DNA from: Phycisphaeraceae bacterium
GTDB lineage: Bacteria > Planctomycetota > Phycisphaerae > Phycisphaerales > UBA1924
DNA: 64,000 nucleotides
Direction of reading: 5' to 3'
NCBI GenBank assembly: GCA_020639215.1
Contig: JACKHA010000001.1
Coordinates: 1-64,000, forward strand
In this document: piece after piece, positions 31,432-40,673 of the stretch
Numbering within the stretch: the stretch's first letter is position 1
Layout: the number at the start of each line of letters is the position of its first letter
Notes under the pieces: generated by a model
Databases searched by the model: none
The model's input: the letters and a program-made list of their open reading frames with translations, nothing else
Told to the model about the DNA's origin: nothing
Program-made: the position numbers and the translations under genes

Positions 31432-31516
31432 GGGCCAACGATAGTCGCGTCCCCTACGCTGGAAGCCCCGCTGGCCCCATTGGAAGCCGCGGAACCCTCG
31501 CCCGGAAGGAACGCCC

Positions 31517-32947
31517 ATGCCATCCGAAGCCGCCCTGAAGTGGCTCGAGTCGAACAAGCAGGCCTCGGTCGATCGCCTGGTCGGCTGGCTGAAGATCCCG
31601 AGCGTCTCAACGGACCCGGCGTACCGGGACCAATGCCGGGCCGCGGCGACATGGGCGGCCCAGCGCCTCACCGAGGCGGGCCTGGCCGCCGAGCTCGTCC
31701 CCACCGGCACAAAGGAAAAGCCGGGACACCCGATCGTGCTCGCGACGACGCCGACAGTGCACGACCCGAACGCCAAGGGCCCGCACGTGCTGTTCTACGG
31801 GCACTACGACGTGCAGCCCGCCGACCCCCTGAACCTGTGGGAGTCCCCGCCGTTCGAGCCGGTGATCAAGCCGGCCAAGGGGGCCGTGGGCGAGCACATC
31901 GTGGCCCGCGGCGCGGTCGACGACAAGGGCCAGGTCGCGTCGTTTCTCGAAGCCCTGCTCGCGTGGAAGCACTCCGGCGGGCCGATCGCCGGCGGGCTGA
32001 AGATCACCGTCATGCTCGAGGGCGAGGAGGAGTCCGGCTCGGTCAACCTCGAGCGGTTCGTGACCGACCATCGCAGCCGCCTCGAATCCTGCGACGTGTG
32101 CGTCATCTCCGACACCGGCATGTACGACCGCCAGACCCCGGCGATCACCTACGGCGTGCGCGGCCTCGCGTACACCGAGATCACGCTGCACGCGGCCAAT
32201 CGCGACCTGCACTCGGGCCAATGGGGCGGACGCTGCCCGAACCCGATCTCGGAACTGACCAAGGTGCTCGCGGGCCTGTGGGACAAGGACTACCGCGTCA
32301 CGATCCCCGGCTTCTACGACAGCGTCCGCGACCTCCAGCCCAGCGAGCGGGCGGCGTGGAAGGCCCTCGGGTTCGACCAGGTCAAGGCGCTGGCCGACAT
32401 CGGCATGCCGCCCGAGGCCGACGTCGGCGAGAAGGGCTACACCGCGCTGGAGCGCGAGTGGGCCAGGCCCACCGCCGAGATCAACGGCATCTGGGGCGGG
32501 TACACCGGGGCCGGGGCCAAGACCGTGATCCCCGCCCACGCCTCGGCCAAGGTCTCGTTCCGCCTCGTGGCCGACCAGGACCCCGAGAAGATCCGCGATG
32601 CGTTCTTCACCTGGTGCAAGGCCCGCACGCCCGCAGGCTGCCGCTGGGAACTCACCGACCACCACGGCGGCTGGCCCGTGACGGTGCCGACCAAGTCGCC
32701 CATGCTCGACGCGTGCCTGCGGGCCCTCAAGGCCGCGTCCGGGCGCGACGCGGCCCTGATCAAGACCGGCGGCTCGATCCCCGTCGGCGGGCTGCTCAAG
32801 AGCGCGCTGGGCATCGACACCATCTTCATGGGCTTCGGGCTCGACGACGACCGCGTCCACTCGCCCAACGAAAAGTTCGAACTGGCGTGCTTCCGGCTGG
32901 GGTGCCGCACGCACGTGCTGGCGATGGAGGAGTTGGGGCGGGGGTGA
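31517..32947 (+). CDS. M20-family metallo-dipeptidase
   Basis: 476 residues. Di-zinc peptidase of the M20 family (dipeptidase/carboxypeptidase type, CNDP-like). Zinc-ligand motifs are in order: GHYDVQP (95-101), GAVDDKGQ (with D135), and the catalytic EGEEESGS (168-175). The dimerisation domain begins near NRDLHSG, and a late His lies in DRVHSPNE. It hydrolyses dipeptides or N-acyl amino acids in the cytoplasm. Its stop is only 2 bp from the stop of the converging gene at 32950. Confidence 0.93.
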   Translation: MPSEAALKWLESNKQASVDRLVGWLKIPSVSTDPAYRDQCRAAATWAAQRLTEAGLAAELVPTGTKEKPGHPIVLATTPTVHDPNAKGPHVLFYGHYDVQPADPLNLWESPPFEPVIKPAKGAVGEHIVARGAVDDKGQVASFLEALLAWKHSGGPIAGGLKITVMLEGEEESGSVNLERFVTDHRSRLESCDVCVISDTGMYDRQTPAITYGVRGLAYTEITLHAANRDLHSGQWGGRCPNPISELTKVLAGLWDKDYRVTIPGFYDSVRDLQPSERAAWKALGFDQVKALADIGMPPEADVGEKGYTALEREWARPTAEINGIWGGYTGAGAKTVIPAHASAKVSFRLVADQDPEKIRDAFFTWCKARTPAGCRWELTDHHGGWPVTVPTKSPMLDACLRALKAASGRDAALIKTGGSIPVGGLLKSALGIDTIFMGFGLDDDRVHSPNEKFELACFRLGCRTHVLAMEELGRG

Positions 32948-32949
32948 AT

Positions 32950-33579
32950 TCACCAGCCGCGTCGCCGACTCCGCCGGCTCACGAGCGAAACAGAGATCGC
33001 GAGTGACGAGGCCGGGCCCGGGCCCGGGACCACGAGCAGCGAGGTGCCCAAAAATGTCGTCGGCAGGACGACCGAGTGGGGGCTCTGCCACGGCGTCGGA
33101 AACACCAGCAGTCCCGGGGCTGAGGGCGTTGTGTGGAAGTCAAAGAGCGCGTGAGTCGGCGTCCCCACCTGCGGCGCCTGCCAATCGAACTCCAACATGT
33201 GAACGTCTGTATTCCAGTAGCACTGCGGCACGATGAAGCCGCACCCACCGAAGAACGCGGGCGTGACGGCGATCTCCAATCCGACGACCGAGCCGCCCAT
33301 CGGCGCGCCCCAATTGACCAGCGCACCCTGGTTGTACCAAGACCCCAGATTCGACGCCTCGCCCTCGGCCCCCGCATTGATCGCATCGCCGGACAGCCCC
33401 GCGAGCTGCCCGCCGCCGGTGAACGACGCCAGCACCGTCACCCGCACCGTCTCGCCCGGCAGCACCACGCCGTCCGGATCGTCGTGCACGACCTCGATGA
33501 CGGCCGATTGCGCGAATGCCCCGGCGGCCAGGCACCCCACCAGCCCCGCCCCGACGACGCTCGCCATCCGCGTGCCCAT
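32950..33579 (-). CDS. Small exported protein with PEP-CTERM-like tail
   Basis: 209 residues. Signal peptide 1-24 (ending AFAQ), a beta-rich body, then a Pro/Gly motif (VVPGPGPAS), a short hydrophobic segment and a final Arg cluster. It is a clear paralogue of the protein at 40674: both have VVH-DPDG(V/I)V-PGE-VR(V/I), LPTT(F/Y), LEFDW or LEYDW, and similar lengths. Function unknown; the tail suggests exosortase-type surface sorting (inference). Confidence 0.8.
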   Translation of the reverse strand: MGTRMASVVGAGLVGCLAAGAFAQSAVIEVVHDDPDGVVLPGETVRVTVLASFTGGGQLAGLSGDAINAGAEGEASNLGSWYNQGALVNWGAPMGGSVVGLEIAVTPAFFGGCGFIVPQCYWNTDVHMLEFDWQAPQVGTPTHALFDFHTTPSAPGLLVFPTPWQSPHSVVLPTTFLGTSLLVVPGPGPASSLAISVSLVSRRSRRRGW

Positions 33580-33679
33580 GACGTGGCCTCCGCAGCACCC
33601 CCGCCACTCCAGAATACCCGACGGCGCGGCCCACGCCAGCCCACCGTGCGAACTTCATGATCGCGATACACTCGCCACC

Positions 33680-34573
33680 TTGTCCGCCGCCACGCTCTCA
33701 TCCCGCATCACCGCCCCCGTGCCCGCGATCGACGCGGCCCTGGCCTCGTGCATCGACCGGGCCGCCATGGCGGAGAACCTGCGCGACGCGATCCGCTACG
33801 CCGTGCTCGGCGGGGGCAAACGCCTGCGCCCGCTGCTGGCGTGGCACTGCGCGGCGGCATTCGGTGGCGATGGGGCCGCGTCGCTCCCGGCGGGCGTCGC
33901 GGTCGAACTCATCCACGCCTTCAGCCTCGTCCACGACGACCTGCCGGCGATGGACGACGACGACATGCGCCGCGGCCGCCCCACGCTGCACATCCACGCG
34001 GGCGAGGCCATGGCCATCCTGGCCGGCGACGCCATGACCGTGCTGGCGTACCAGGCCCTTGAAGACGTCGCCGACGCGGGGCTGCGGGCGTCGCTCACGG
34101 GCGAACTCTCGCGCGGCACGCTGGCGATGATCACCGGGCAGGTGTACGACACCCTCGGCGGCGTGCCGGCGTCGTCGCGCGGTGAATCGGCCGACCGCGA
34201 ACGCCTCGACCTGATCCACCACAACAAGACCGGCGCGCTGATCCGCGCCTCATGCCGCATGGGCGCGATGCTGGGTGGAGCGGGCGACGCCGCCCTGCGG
34301 GCCGTAACCACCTATGCCGAGGCCGTCGGCCTCATGTTCCAGATCGTCGACGACATCCTGGACGTGACGCAGGAGGCCGCGCACCTGGGCAAGGCCAGCG
34401 GCAAGGACGTGGCCGCGGGCAAACTGACGTTCCCCGGCGTGCTTGGTCTGGACGCGTCGCGCCGGGCGGTGGGCGAGCAGCGTGAGCGCGCGGTCGAAGC
34501 GGCCGCGTCGCTGGGCGAGCGGGCGGGGGCGCTGGTCGAGATCGCCGAGTACATGGCGGTGCGGACGAAATAA
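33680..34573 (+). CDS. ispA: Short-chain (E)-prenyl diphosphate synthase (farnesyl/geranylgeranyl type)
   Basis: 297 residues from TTG 33680, which puts GGGKRLRPLL at the same distance from the start as in E. coli IspA; GTG 33719 is the alternative. The first Asp-rich motif is DDLPAMDDDD and the second DDILD; the GKDVAAGKLTFP segment and RMGAMLGGA helix are also present. It makes C15 or C20 prenyl diphosphate for quinone, hopanoid or carotenoid lipids. The usual dxs or xseB neighbours are absent. Confidence 0.92.
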   Translation: MSAATLSSRITAPVPAIDAALASCIDRAAMAENLRDAIRYAVLGGGKRLRPLLAWHCAAAFGGDGAASLPAGVAVELIHAFSLVHDDLPAMDDDDMRRGRPTLHIHAGEAMAILAGDAMTVLAYQALEDVADAGLRASLTGELSRGTLAMITGQVYDTLGGVPASSRGESADRERLDLIHHNKTGALIRASCRMGAMLGGAGDAALRAVTTYAEAVGLMFQIVDDILDVTQEAAHLGKASGKDVAAGKLTFPGVLGLDASRRAVGEQRERAVEAAASLGERAGALVEIAEYMAVRTK

Positions 34574-34718
34574 ACCGGGCCGCCGCCGCTTCGCGCGCGA
34601 GACCGCCCGGAACCGGGGTTCGGCACGAAGCGCCGTCCTCGCGGCCTATCGTTGCCCCCGCGAACTCGAACCAACAGACGGGCGGACAAGAGTCCAGCCA
34701 GGCACCCGGAGCCACCCC

Positions 34719-35189
34719 ATGCAGACCACCCTGATCATCCTCAAGCCCGACGCCGTCCAGCGCGGCCTCATGGGCCGCATCCTCGCCCGCTTCGAGGACA
34801 AGGGCCTCCAGGTCGTCGGCTGCAAACTCATGCAGATCAGCCAGGACCTGGCCGCCACCCACTACGAGGCCCACAAGTCCAAGCCCTTCTACGCCGGGCT
34901 CGTCCGCTTCATGACCTCCAGCCCCGTGCTGGTGCTGGCGATCCGCGGCAACGACGCCATCGCCATCAGCCGCAACATGATGGGCGCCACCTTCGGCTCC
35001 AAGGCCAACCCCGGCACCATCCGCGGCGACTTCGGCGTGTCCAACTCGTTCAACCTGATCCACGGCTCGGACTCGCCCGAGGCTGCTGAGCGAGAGCTCA
35101 AGCTGTTCTTCAAGGACGGAGGCGTGCTCGACTGGAACCGCAACGCCGACCAGTGGGTCTACGACATGTCGGGCGGCAAGGCGGAGTGA
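34719..35189 (+). CDS. ndk: Nucleoside diphosphate kinase
   Basis: Transfers the gamma-phosphate among NTPs and NDPs through a phosphohistidine. 156 residues. The N-terminus QTTLIILKPDAVQRGLMG and the active-site FNLIHGSDS with His115 are intact. It is about 10 residues longer than usual at the C-terminus. It converges with csrA. Confidence 0.97.
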   Translation: MQTTLIILKPDAVQRGLMGRILARFEDKGLQVVGCKLMQISQDLAATHYEAHKSKPFYAGLVRFMTSSPVLVLAIRGNDAIAISRNMMGATFGSKANPGTIRGDFGVSNSFNLIHGSDSPEAAERELKLFFKDGGVLDWNRNADQWVYDMSGGKAE

Positions 35190-35225
35190 ACCCGCGGGCG
35201 GTGGCGCGGGCGGGAGCCGATGGGT

Positions 35226-35471
35226 CTACCGCGCCTCGGCCACGCCCTTGCGCACCGGCGCGGGCGGCGGCTTGATCTCGCCGATCACCTGCGGCCCCTC
35301 TTCGACGATCTGGTCCGCGATCTCGCGACGGTGGATGTCCACCTCGCGCGGGAAGTCGAACGCGACGCGGACGCGCTCACCCTTCACCGAGGCAATCCTC
35401 ACGACCCCGATCGGGTTCCGGGGATCGCCGATGACGACCTCCTCACCCTCTCGCCTTGTGATGACCAGCAT
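35226..35471 (-). CDS. csrA: Carbon storage regulator CsrA
   Basis: Small dimeric RNA-binding protein that represses translation by binding GGA motifs near ribosome-binding sites, and antagonised by FliW where present. 81 residues. The core MLVITRREGEEVVIG, VVRIASVKGERVRVAFD and VDIHRREI matches CsrA. The insert PRNPIG before strand 2 and a Pro-rich C-terminal tail (KPPPAPVRK) are small oddities. No flagellar genes lie nearby. Confidence 0.93.
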   Translation of the reverse strand: MLVITRREGEEVVIGDPRNPIGVVRIASVKGERVRVAFDFPREVDIHRREIADQIVEEGPQVIGEIKPPPAPVRKGVAEAR

Positions 35472-35785
35472 GGTCCGTACTCCCGACTCGTCCCTGCGCA
35501 GGACCCCACCACGATCCACCCGCCACGAATATACCCGCCACAAGTCTTTGCAAAAGCAAGATGTGCAGAATGATCGTTCGGTGGATGGTAGGAGTTGGCG
35601 CGTCTCCGGTCAAGCCACGTGCCCCACGTTTGGCATAAGCCCTTCATTGGTAAACAGTTGCGCCTGATACACAAGGGAAACCCCCCGGTACGGGCGGCCT
35701 GTGGGCGGTCGGTGGATGGCCCGTGGACAGGCAGAATCTGCGCGACCCCGGAGCCGCCTCGATTCTGGGTGTCGCGGGGCGGGGA
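35472..35785. other. Upstream region of csrA
   Basis: 314 bp between csrA and the NFU gene, both on the minus strand, with visibly lower GC than its surroundings. It holds the candidate csrA promoter (35528-35555). No gene with a credible start was found. Confidence 0.5.
35528..35555 (-). promoter_or_regulatory. Candidate csrA promoter
   Basis: On the minus strand a TATATT (-10-like, 35528-35533) sits 14 bp below TTGCAA, or 16 bp below the overlapping TTTTGC at 35550-35555. It would give a leader of roughly 50 nt before the csrA ATG at 35471. Read by eye from a locally AT-rich patch; spacing is not ideal. Confidence 0.3.
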
Positions 35786-36052
35786 TCACTCAACCGCGCG
35801 CACGCTCGTGACCTGCGGCACATGGTGGCGGAGATTCCGCTCGATGCCGTGCTGGAGCGTGATGCTCGACGACGGGCAGCCAACGCACGCCCCGTGGAGG
35901 CGGATGGCGACCTCGCCCTCGGGCGAGATACCGATGAACTCGATGTCGCCGCCGTCGGACTGCACCGCGGGGCGCATCAGCTCGATCACCCGCCGCACCT
36001 TCTCGCGGGTCTCGTCGGCGTCGGCGGTCTGGATGTCCTGGGCTTTGGCCAT
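35786..36052 (-). CDS. NFU-domain iron-sulfur scaffold protein
   Basis: 88 residues: VIELMRPAVQSDGGDIEFI and GACVGCPSSSITLQHGIE give the NifU C-terminal (NFU) domain with C56 and C59, which carry a bridging [4Fe-4S] cluster for delivery to target enzymes. It is a stand-alone NFU of the short type. It diverges from the JAMM-like lipoprotein gene, with 71 bp between them. Confidence 0.93.
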   Translation of the reverse strand: MAKAQDIQTADADETREKVRRVIELMRPAVQSDGGDIEFIGISPEGEVAIRLHGACVGCPSSSITLQHGIERNLRHHVPQVTSVRAVE

Positions 36053-36123
36053 ACGCGTGCGCGCTCTCGGCCAAGCGTTTCCACGCGGCCATCGGCGTTC
36101 CGGGGAAGTCTAGACTCACCCCG

Positions 36124-37692
36124 ATGAACGAGCCGCATCAGCCATCGCCCCCGACGCACCGACGATTCGCGGCCTCGAACGCCCGCGCCGCGGCGATCGC
36201 GGCCCGATCCGCCGCCCTGGCCGCGGCCTGCGCTTCGGCCCTGACCGCCTGCTCCGGCGGTGGCGACAACGCCCGCTCTGACCAGCCCTCCTCCACCTCC
36301 CTCCGCGCCCTCGACAGCCGCGACGGCACGCTCAACCAGCGCCTGGCCCGCATGGAGCAGGCGTGGATCGCCTCCGCGAACACCCCCGATCGCCCCGCCG
36401 CCCGCCAGCGCCTCAAAGACGTCGCGTGGACCAACACCGAGCCGTTCCAGGTCCGCTCCCGGGCCGTGCAGCTGCTCGCCGACGACCCCGACCCCGCCGG
36501 CGCCGACGACACGCGCGAGATGGTCAAACTGATGCTCCCGCGCGAGCAGAGCCGCGGCATGGTCGCCATGCTCTGCCAGCTGTGCGTCGACCGGAACTGG
36601 GCGGACGCCACGCCCGCGCTGGTCCGCTCCTACGCCCGCATCGTCGATGCCGTCGCCGAGCAGGACCGCTCCGAACGCTGGGCCATCGGGCAACTCAACC
36701 CCGGCCAGCCGCTCTTCGAGATCGCCTTCGGCGTGTTCCTCGACCCGCGGACCGACCCCGGCCCGCCCGGGGCCAACTTCGACCAGCGGGCCCGGGCCGA
36801 CGCGTGGGCCGTCATGTCGCGTCTCGACCCCAGCGGGCGCGAACGACGACGCGTACTCGCAACGGCGTCCTCGCCCAGCCCCGACGTCCGCCTCATGCAG
36901 CGGTGCGCGAACGAACTGGCGGCCCTGCCCAACACGCCCGCCGAGATGGAGTGGGCCACCTCGCTCCTGAACGAGCGCGACGAGGCCAACTCCGCGTGGC
37001 GGCGCGAGGTCTCCGCAGCCGCTTCTCGCCTGACGGACGCCCAACGCGACAGCCTCGCCCTGCGCCACCTCGAGCCGATCCGCTGGGCTGCGGCCAGCGA
37101 GCCCTTCCTGCTCAGCCAGTCGCGCGACGAACTGATCTCGGGCCTGACCGCCCGCCTGGCCGGGCGCCCGTCGTTCCAGCGCCGCGTCGAGCGCAACGAG
37201 GGCGGCGAACTCCGCCCCGAATCGCTCGCAGAGAACGCACCGCACCTCTCCTGGGGCGACCTGCTGGCGATCCACGTGCTCGACCGCCAACTCGAGAACC
37301 CCGCGCTGGTCGACCAGCTCTTCGCCTACGTCGACCAGGACCGGCGCGACCGCACCACCGAGTACGGCGGAATCATCATGGACTCGGCCCGCCTTGGGGG
37401 CATCCGCCCGATCCTGTTCGTGCCCCGCACCGCCGCACGCGAGGGCGACTACGCCTTCCCCGAGCCGGCGGACATGACGCGACAGGGCGACCGGGCCATG
37501 GGCGTGTTCCACTTCCACGCCGCCGAACTCGAGATGCTCGAGCACACCGGCCCCAGCCTGGGCGACCTGCGCTACGCCGCGGCCTCCGGGCGGAACTGCC
37601 TGGTCTTCACCAGCCTCAGGGAGCGGCGTCTGGCGGTCGATTACTACCAGGGCAACGGCGTCACGATCGACCTGGGCGAGATCCCGAGGTAG
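36124..37692 (+). CDS. Lipoprotein with JAMM-like C-terminal domain
   Basis: 522 residues. The N-terminus ends in a lipobox-like LTAC near residue 43. A long helical middle follows. The C-terminal ~110 residues resemble a JAB/MPN metalloprotease: Glu413 in TEYGGIIM, then H463-x-H465 (FHFH), then S478-x-x-D481 (PSLGD). The spacing from the second His to the Ser is longer than the usual 8-9 residues, so activity is uncertain. I read this by motif only and know no named family. The M48 protease gene follows on the same strand after 105 bp. Confidence 0.7.
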   Translation: MNEPHQPSPPTHRRFAASNARAAAIAARSAALAAACASALTACSGGGDNARSDQPSSTSLRALDSRDGTLNQRLARMEQAWIASANTPDRPAARQRLKDVAWTNTEPFQVRSRAVQLLADDPDPAGADDTREMVKLMLPREQSRGMVAMLCQLCVDRNWADATPALVRSYARIVDAVAEQDRSERWAIGQLNPGQPLFEIAFGVFLDPRTDPGPPGANFDQRARADAWAVMSRLDPSGRERRRVLATASSPSPDVRLMQRCANELAALPNTPAEMEWATSLLNERDEANSAWRREVSAAASRLTDAQRDSLALRHLEPIRWAAASEPFLLSQSRDELISGLTARLAGRPSFQRRVERNEGGELRPESLAENAPHLSWGDLLAIHVLDRQLENPALVDQLFAYVDQDRRDRTTEYGGIIMDSARLGGIRPILFVPRTAAREGDYAFPEPADMTRQGDRAMGVFHFHAAELEMLEHTGPSLGDLRYAAASGRNCLVFTSLRERRLAVDYYQGNGVTIDLGEIPR

Positions 37693-37797
37693 GTCGCCGA
37701 CGTCCAACAAATCGCGCCGACGCGACGGGCGATCCGGTCGCGCAGCCGCGCCGATAATCGGACGCACCGTCGTCCCGCAAGGAGGCCAACACGCCCC

Positions 37798-39249
37798 ATG
37801 ATGCAGATGCTGGTCATCGCGGCGGTGGTGGCGATGAACGCCGCGGGCCAAGGCCCGGCGGCGGCGCTTGCCCTGCCCGCGGCGTGGGTCGCGCTGCTCA
37901 CGCTCGTCCCGCCGTGGATGGTCTGGGGCCTGTCGCACGCGGTGTGCGCCGTCGCCGGGCGTGGAATCGACCGCACCGGCAACGCACGCCTCGTGGTCCT
38001 CGCCGATCGCGTGTCCATGACCAGCCGCGCGTTCTCGTGCCTGTGGCTCGGGGGCACGGCCCTGACGCTGGGCTGGATCGCGCAAGCGGGCGACGCGATG
38101 GGCTCGCACCTGCTGGCCGTCGTCGCCGGGGCCGCGCTGCTCTCGGCGCTGCTGACCGCGTCGTGGTGGTCCTACGCGGGGATCGACCGGCGCCTGCGCG
38201 AGGCCGCGATGATGCGCCACCTCGACGAGGGGCGACCGATCTTCCGCCACCCCGGCCCGGCGGGGTTCGCGCTGGCGCGCCTGCGCGAGAGCGCGCTGAT
38301 GTTCCTCGTGCCGGTGCTGCTGCTGCTGGCGATCTCGAGCGGGCTGGCGTGGTTGACGCGCGCGCTGCGGGCCGGGGCCGAGGCCGGCAGCGCGTGGGCG
38401 GCGTGGGTGCCGGCGTGGGCGCTCGACACCGGCTCTGTCCTGAACCTCGACACCGTGCTCCAGACCGTCGGCTTCATAGCCGCGCTCGCGCTCATGCCCG
38501 CGGTCCAGCGGCGCATCTGGGACACCGTCCGCCTCGAGCACGGCCCGCTGCTGGGGCTCATCAACGACCTGCTCGCAACCGCCCGCGTGCGCCTCCGCCG
38601 CATCATGGTCTGGCGCACGCGCGGCCTGACCGCCAACGCCGCGGTCCTGGGCGTCGTGCCACGCTTCCGCTACATGATCTTCACCGACGCCCTGCTCGAG
38701 GGCATGACCGGCGACGAGGTCGGCGCGGTCGCAGCCCACGAGATCGGGCACGTCAAGCACCACCACATCCCCTGGCTGCTGGCGGGCATGGGCGCGGTGC
38801 TTCTGCTGATCGGCGAGATCGCGGCCCGGTGGGCCGTCGCGTCGGGCATGGGCGACGGGGCGGCCGAATTGGTCGCGCTCGGAGCCGCCCTGGCGATCGG
38901 GCTGCCGATCATGGGCTGGATCAGCCGGCGGTTCGAGTGGCAGGCCGACGCTTTCGCCGCGGCGCTCCTGTCGCGCGTGCGCGAGCGGCAGGGCGTGCCC
39001 GAGGCCCGCGGCGTGATCGACCAGGCCAGCGCCCGCCTCGTCGCCCAGGCCCTGCTCCGCGTGGCCCGCCTCAACGGCGCCGACCCCGCCGCCCGCTCCT
39101 GGCGCCACGGCTCGATCAACCTGCGAAGGCGCAAGGCCGCGGCCCTGGCGGGCGTGGACCGTCGGCGCGTGCCGGCGGACCGGGCGGCGCAGGCGGTGAA
39201 GATCGGGATTCTGGGGGTGTGGGTGGTGCTGGTCCTGGCGCAGCTGTAG
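37798..39249 (+). CDS. M48-family membrane metalloprotease
   Basis: 483 residues with several membrane spans in the first ~300 residues and more after the active site. The zinc motif HEIGH is at 314-318. The third ligand is Glu380 in FEWQADAFA, the Ste24/HtpX-type ExxxD pattern. It cleaves membrane or misfolded proteins. AAGGAGG lies upstream of ATG 37798. The preceding gene encodes a JAMM-like lipoprotein, so the two may form an envelope proteolysis unit (inference). Confidence 0.9.
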   Translation: MMQMLVIAAVVAMNAAGQGPAAALALPAAWVALLTLVPPWMVWGLSHAVCAVAGRGIDRTGNARLVVLADRVSMTSRAFSCLWLGGTALTLGWIAQAGDAMGSHLLAVVAGAALLSALLTASWWSYAGIDRRLREAAMMRHLDEGRPIFRHPGPAGFALARLRESALMFLVPVLLLLAISSGLAWLTRALRAGAEAGSAWAAWVPAWALDTGSVLNLDTVLQTVGFIAALALMPAVQRRIWDTVRLEHGPLLGLINDLLATARVRLRRIMVWRTRGLTANAAVLGVVPRFRYMIFTDALLEGMTGDEVGAVAAHEIGHVKHHHIPWLLAGMGAVLLLIGEIAARWAVASGMGDGAAELVALGAALAIGLPIMGWISRRFEWQADAFAAALLSRVRERQGVPEARGVIDQASARLVAQALLRVARLNGADPAARSWRHGSINLRRRKAAALAGVDRRRVPADRAAQAVKIGILGVWVVLVLAQL

Positions 39250-39511
39250 GAACGCTCCCGTGCCCGTCCAATATCAGAACATCGGGAACGCCAAACTCCA
39301 TTCGAGCCCATCGCGGGCGGTCGTGAGACCACGAGCAAGATCCCAAAGGCGGTCGTCTGAGTACTTCCTTGCGGACTTCTGCGACGCTTGAGATCGATTT
39401 CCCGCGGCCGAGGCTGTTGCAAACCCAGCACGGCATGGTAGGATTACCCTCGGGATTCGTTGCCCGGGGTGCTGGGAGCAGACCGGGCACGCTGGAATAG
39501 ACATAGGTGTC

Positions 39512-40657
39512 GTGGAGGCGTGGCAGCGAAGCACGGGAAGCAGTGCGGTTACCGTTGCCGTATTCGACAGCGGGATCGAGTACTGCAATCCAGACTTCGA
39601 TCCGGCCCGATTCTTCTTCCCCGACATCGCTCTGACCTGCGTCGGTGATGATGGCTCTTCTTATCCATGCTGCCCGCCTTCCAGCGCCTCAGAGGAGAGT
39701 GCTTGCAACTATGGTCCGGCGACCGACAACGTTGGCCATGGCACTATGGTGGCGTCTGTGCTGGCCGCGACGCCGAACAATCAACTCGGTCTTGCCGGTG
39801 TGGATCATGAGTGTCGCGTTCTTTCGGCTCGCGTTGTTTCCCAAAGCGAGTCCGGACCCTTCGGTTCGGTTGTGGCGGCCAACATCGGCCGCGTGATCGT
39901 CGCGTTGGAAACCATTCGATACTATCCGATATATCAATCGGTTCGCGTCATCAACATGAGCTTTCGGTTTCCGGAAGCGTTCGCACCGCCAGCTTCTGTG
40001 ACCAACCTCGAAGCGGCGTGCATTCTGCTCCAAGCCGATGATCGGTTCATCGTGACGACGAGCACAAATGACGGCGTCGGCACTGCGGACACCTCCGTCC
40101 CGAATCGGTTTTCGTCGGTGATTACAGTCGGTGGAATCGACAGTCGCGGATGGCGGTTCGCCTCTCCCTGCGGCTTTTCATCGGGGACAGGCTCGGCGGT
40201 CGACTTCGTGTCCCCTGGAATGGCCATGCCGATGCTGATCTGTCAAACCAATCCATGCCAAACTCCGCCCGGAGTTCCCTCGCCGTGCTCGTACGGCGGA
40301 ACGACATGGCAAGGCTATCCATGCCTGGAATACTACGGATACAACTTCCTGAACGGAACCTCATTTGCGGCTCCGATGGTGTGCGGTGCCATTTCCCTGA
40401 TTCTGTCTCACGCGATCGACCTTGGCATCGTCGATTCTTCCAGTTGGGAGGGATTGACTTGGGAGCAAATGTATGATTTGCTGAAGCGGGGCGCGAGGGA
40501 CCAGGTGTCGCACGTTCCGGGCCACCAAGGAGATCCCAACGATATCCCCAACCTCGTTGGCCCAGTCTCCGGTGATACATACTACGGATGGGGTCTAATC
40601 GACATCAACGCGTCCCTCAATTGGCTTGAGGCGCTGTACTGCCCGAACTGTGACTGA
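39512..40657 (+). CDS. Subtilisin-family (S8) serine protease, probably 5'-truncated
   Basis: From GTG 39512 the ORF has 381 residues with an intact triad: D19 (VFDSGI), H76 (NVGHGTMVASV), S284 (NGTSFAAP), and the oxyanion Asn186. No signal peptide is encoded. The frame stays open upstream to 39392 and encodes QTGHAGIDIGVVEAW, which looks like the conserved segment just before the S8 catalytic domain, but no ATG/GTG/TTG start exists there. The gene may therefore have lost its 5' end, or uses a rare start such as ATT. Local GC is clearly lower than in the neighbours. A small exported protein gene follows after 16 bp. Confidence 0.75.
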   Translation: MEAWQRSTGSSAVTVAVFDSGIEYCNPDFDPARFFFPDIALTCVGDDGSSYPCCPPSSASEESACNYGPATDNVGHGTMVASVLAATPNNQLGLAGVDHECRVLSARVVSQSESGPFGSVVAANIGRVIVALETIRYYPIYQSVRVINMSFRFPEAFAPPASVTNLEAACILLQADDRFIVTTSTNDGVGTADTSVPNRFSSVITVGGIDSRGWRFASPCGFSSGTGSAVDFVSPGMAMPMLICQTNPCQTPPGVPSPCSYGGTTWQGYPCLEYYGYNFLNGTSFAAPMVCGAISLILSHAIDLGIVDSSSWEGLTWEQMYDLLKRGARDQVSHVPGHQGDPNDIPNLVGPVSGDTYYGWGLIDINASLNWLEALYCPNCD

Positions 40658-40673
40658 GAACAGGAGAGAGTAC

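Noticed and set aside
35986..39108. 1040-residue minus-strand open frame
   Set aside because: It is antisense to the JAMM-like lipoprotein and the M48 protease, both of which have signal or membrane features and catalytic motifs on the plus strand.
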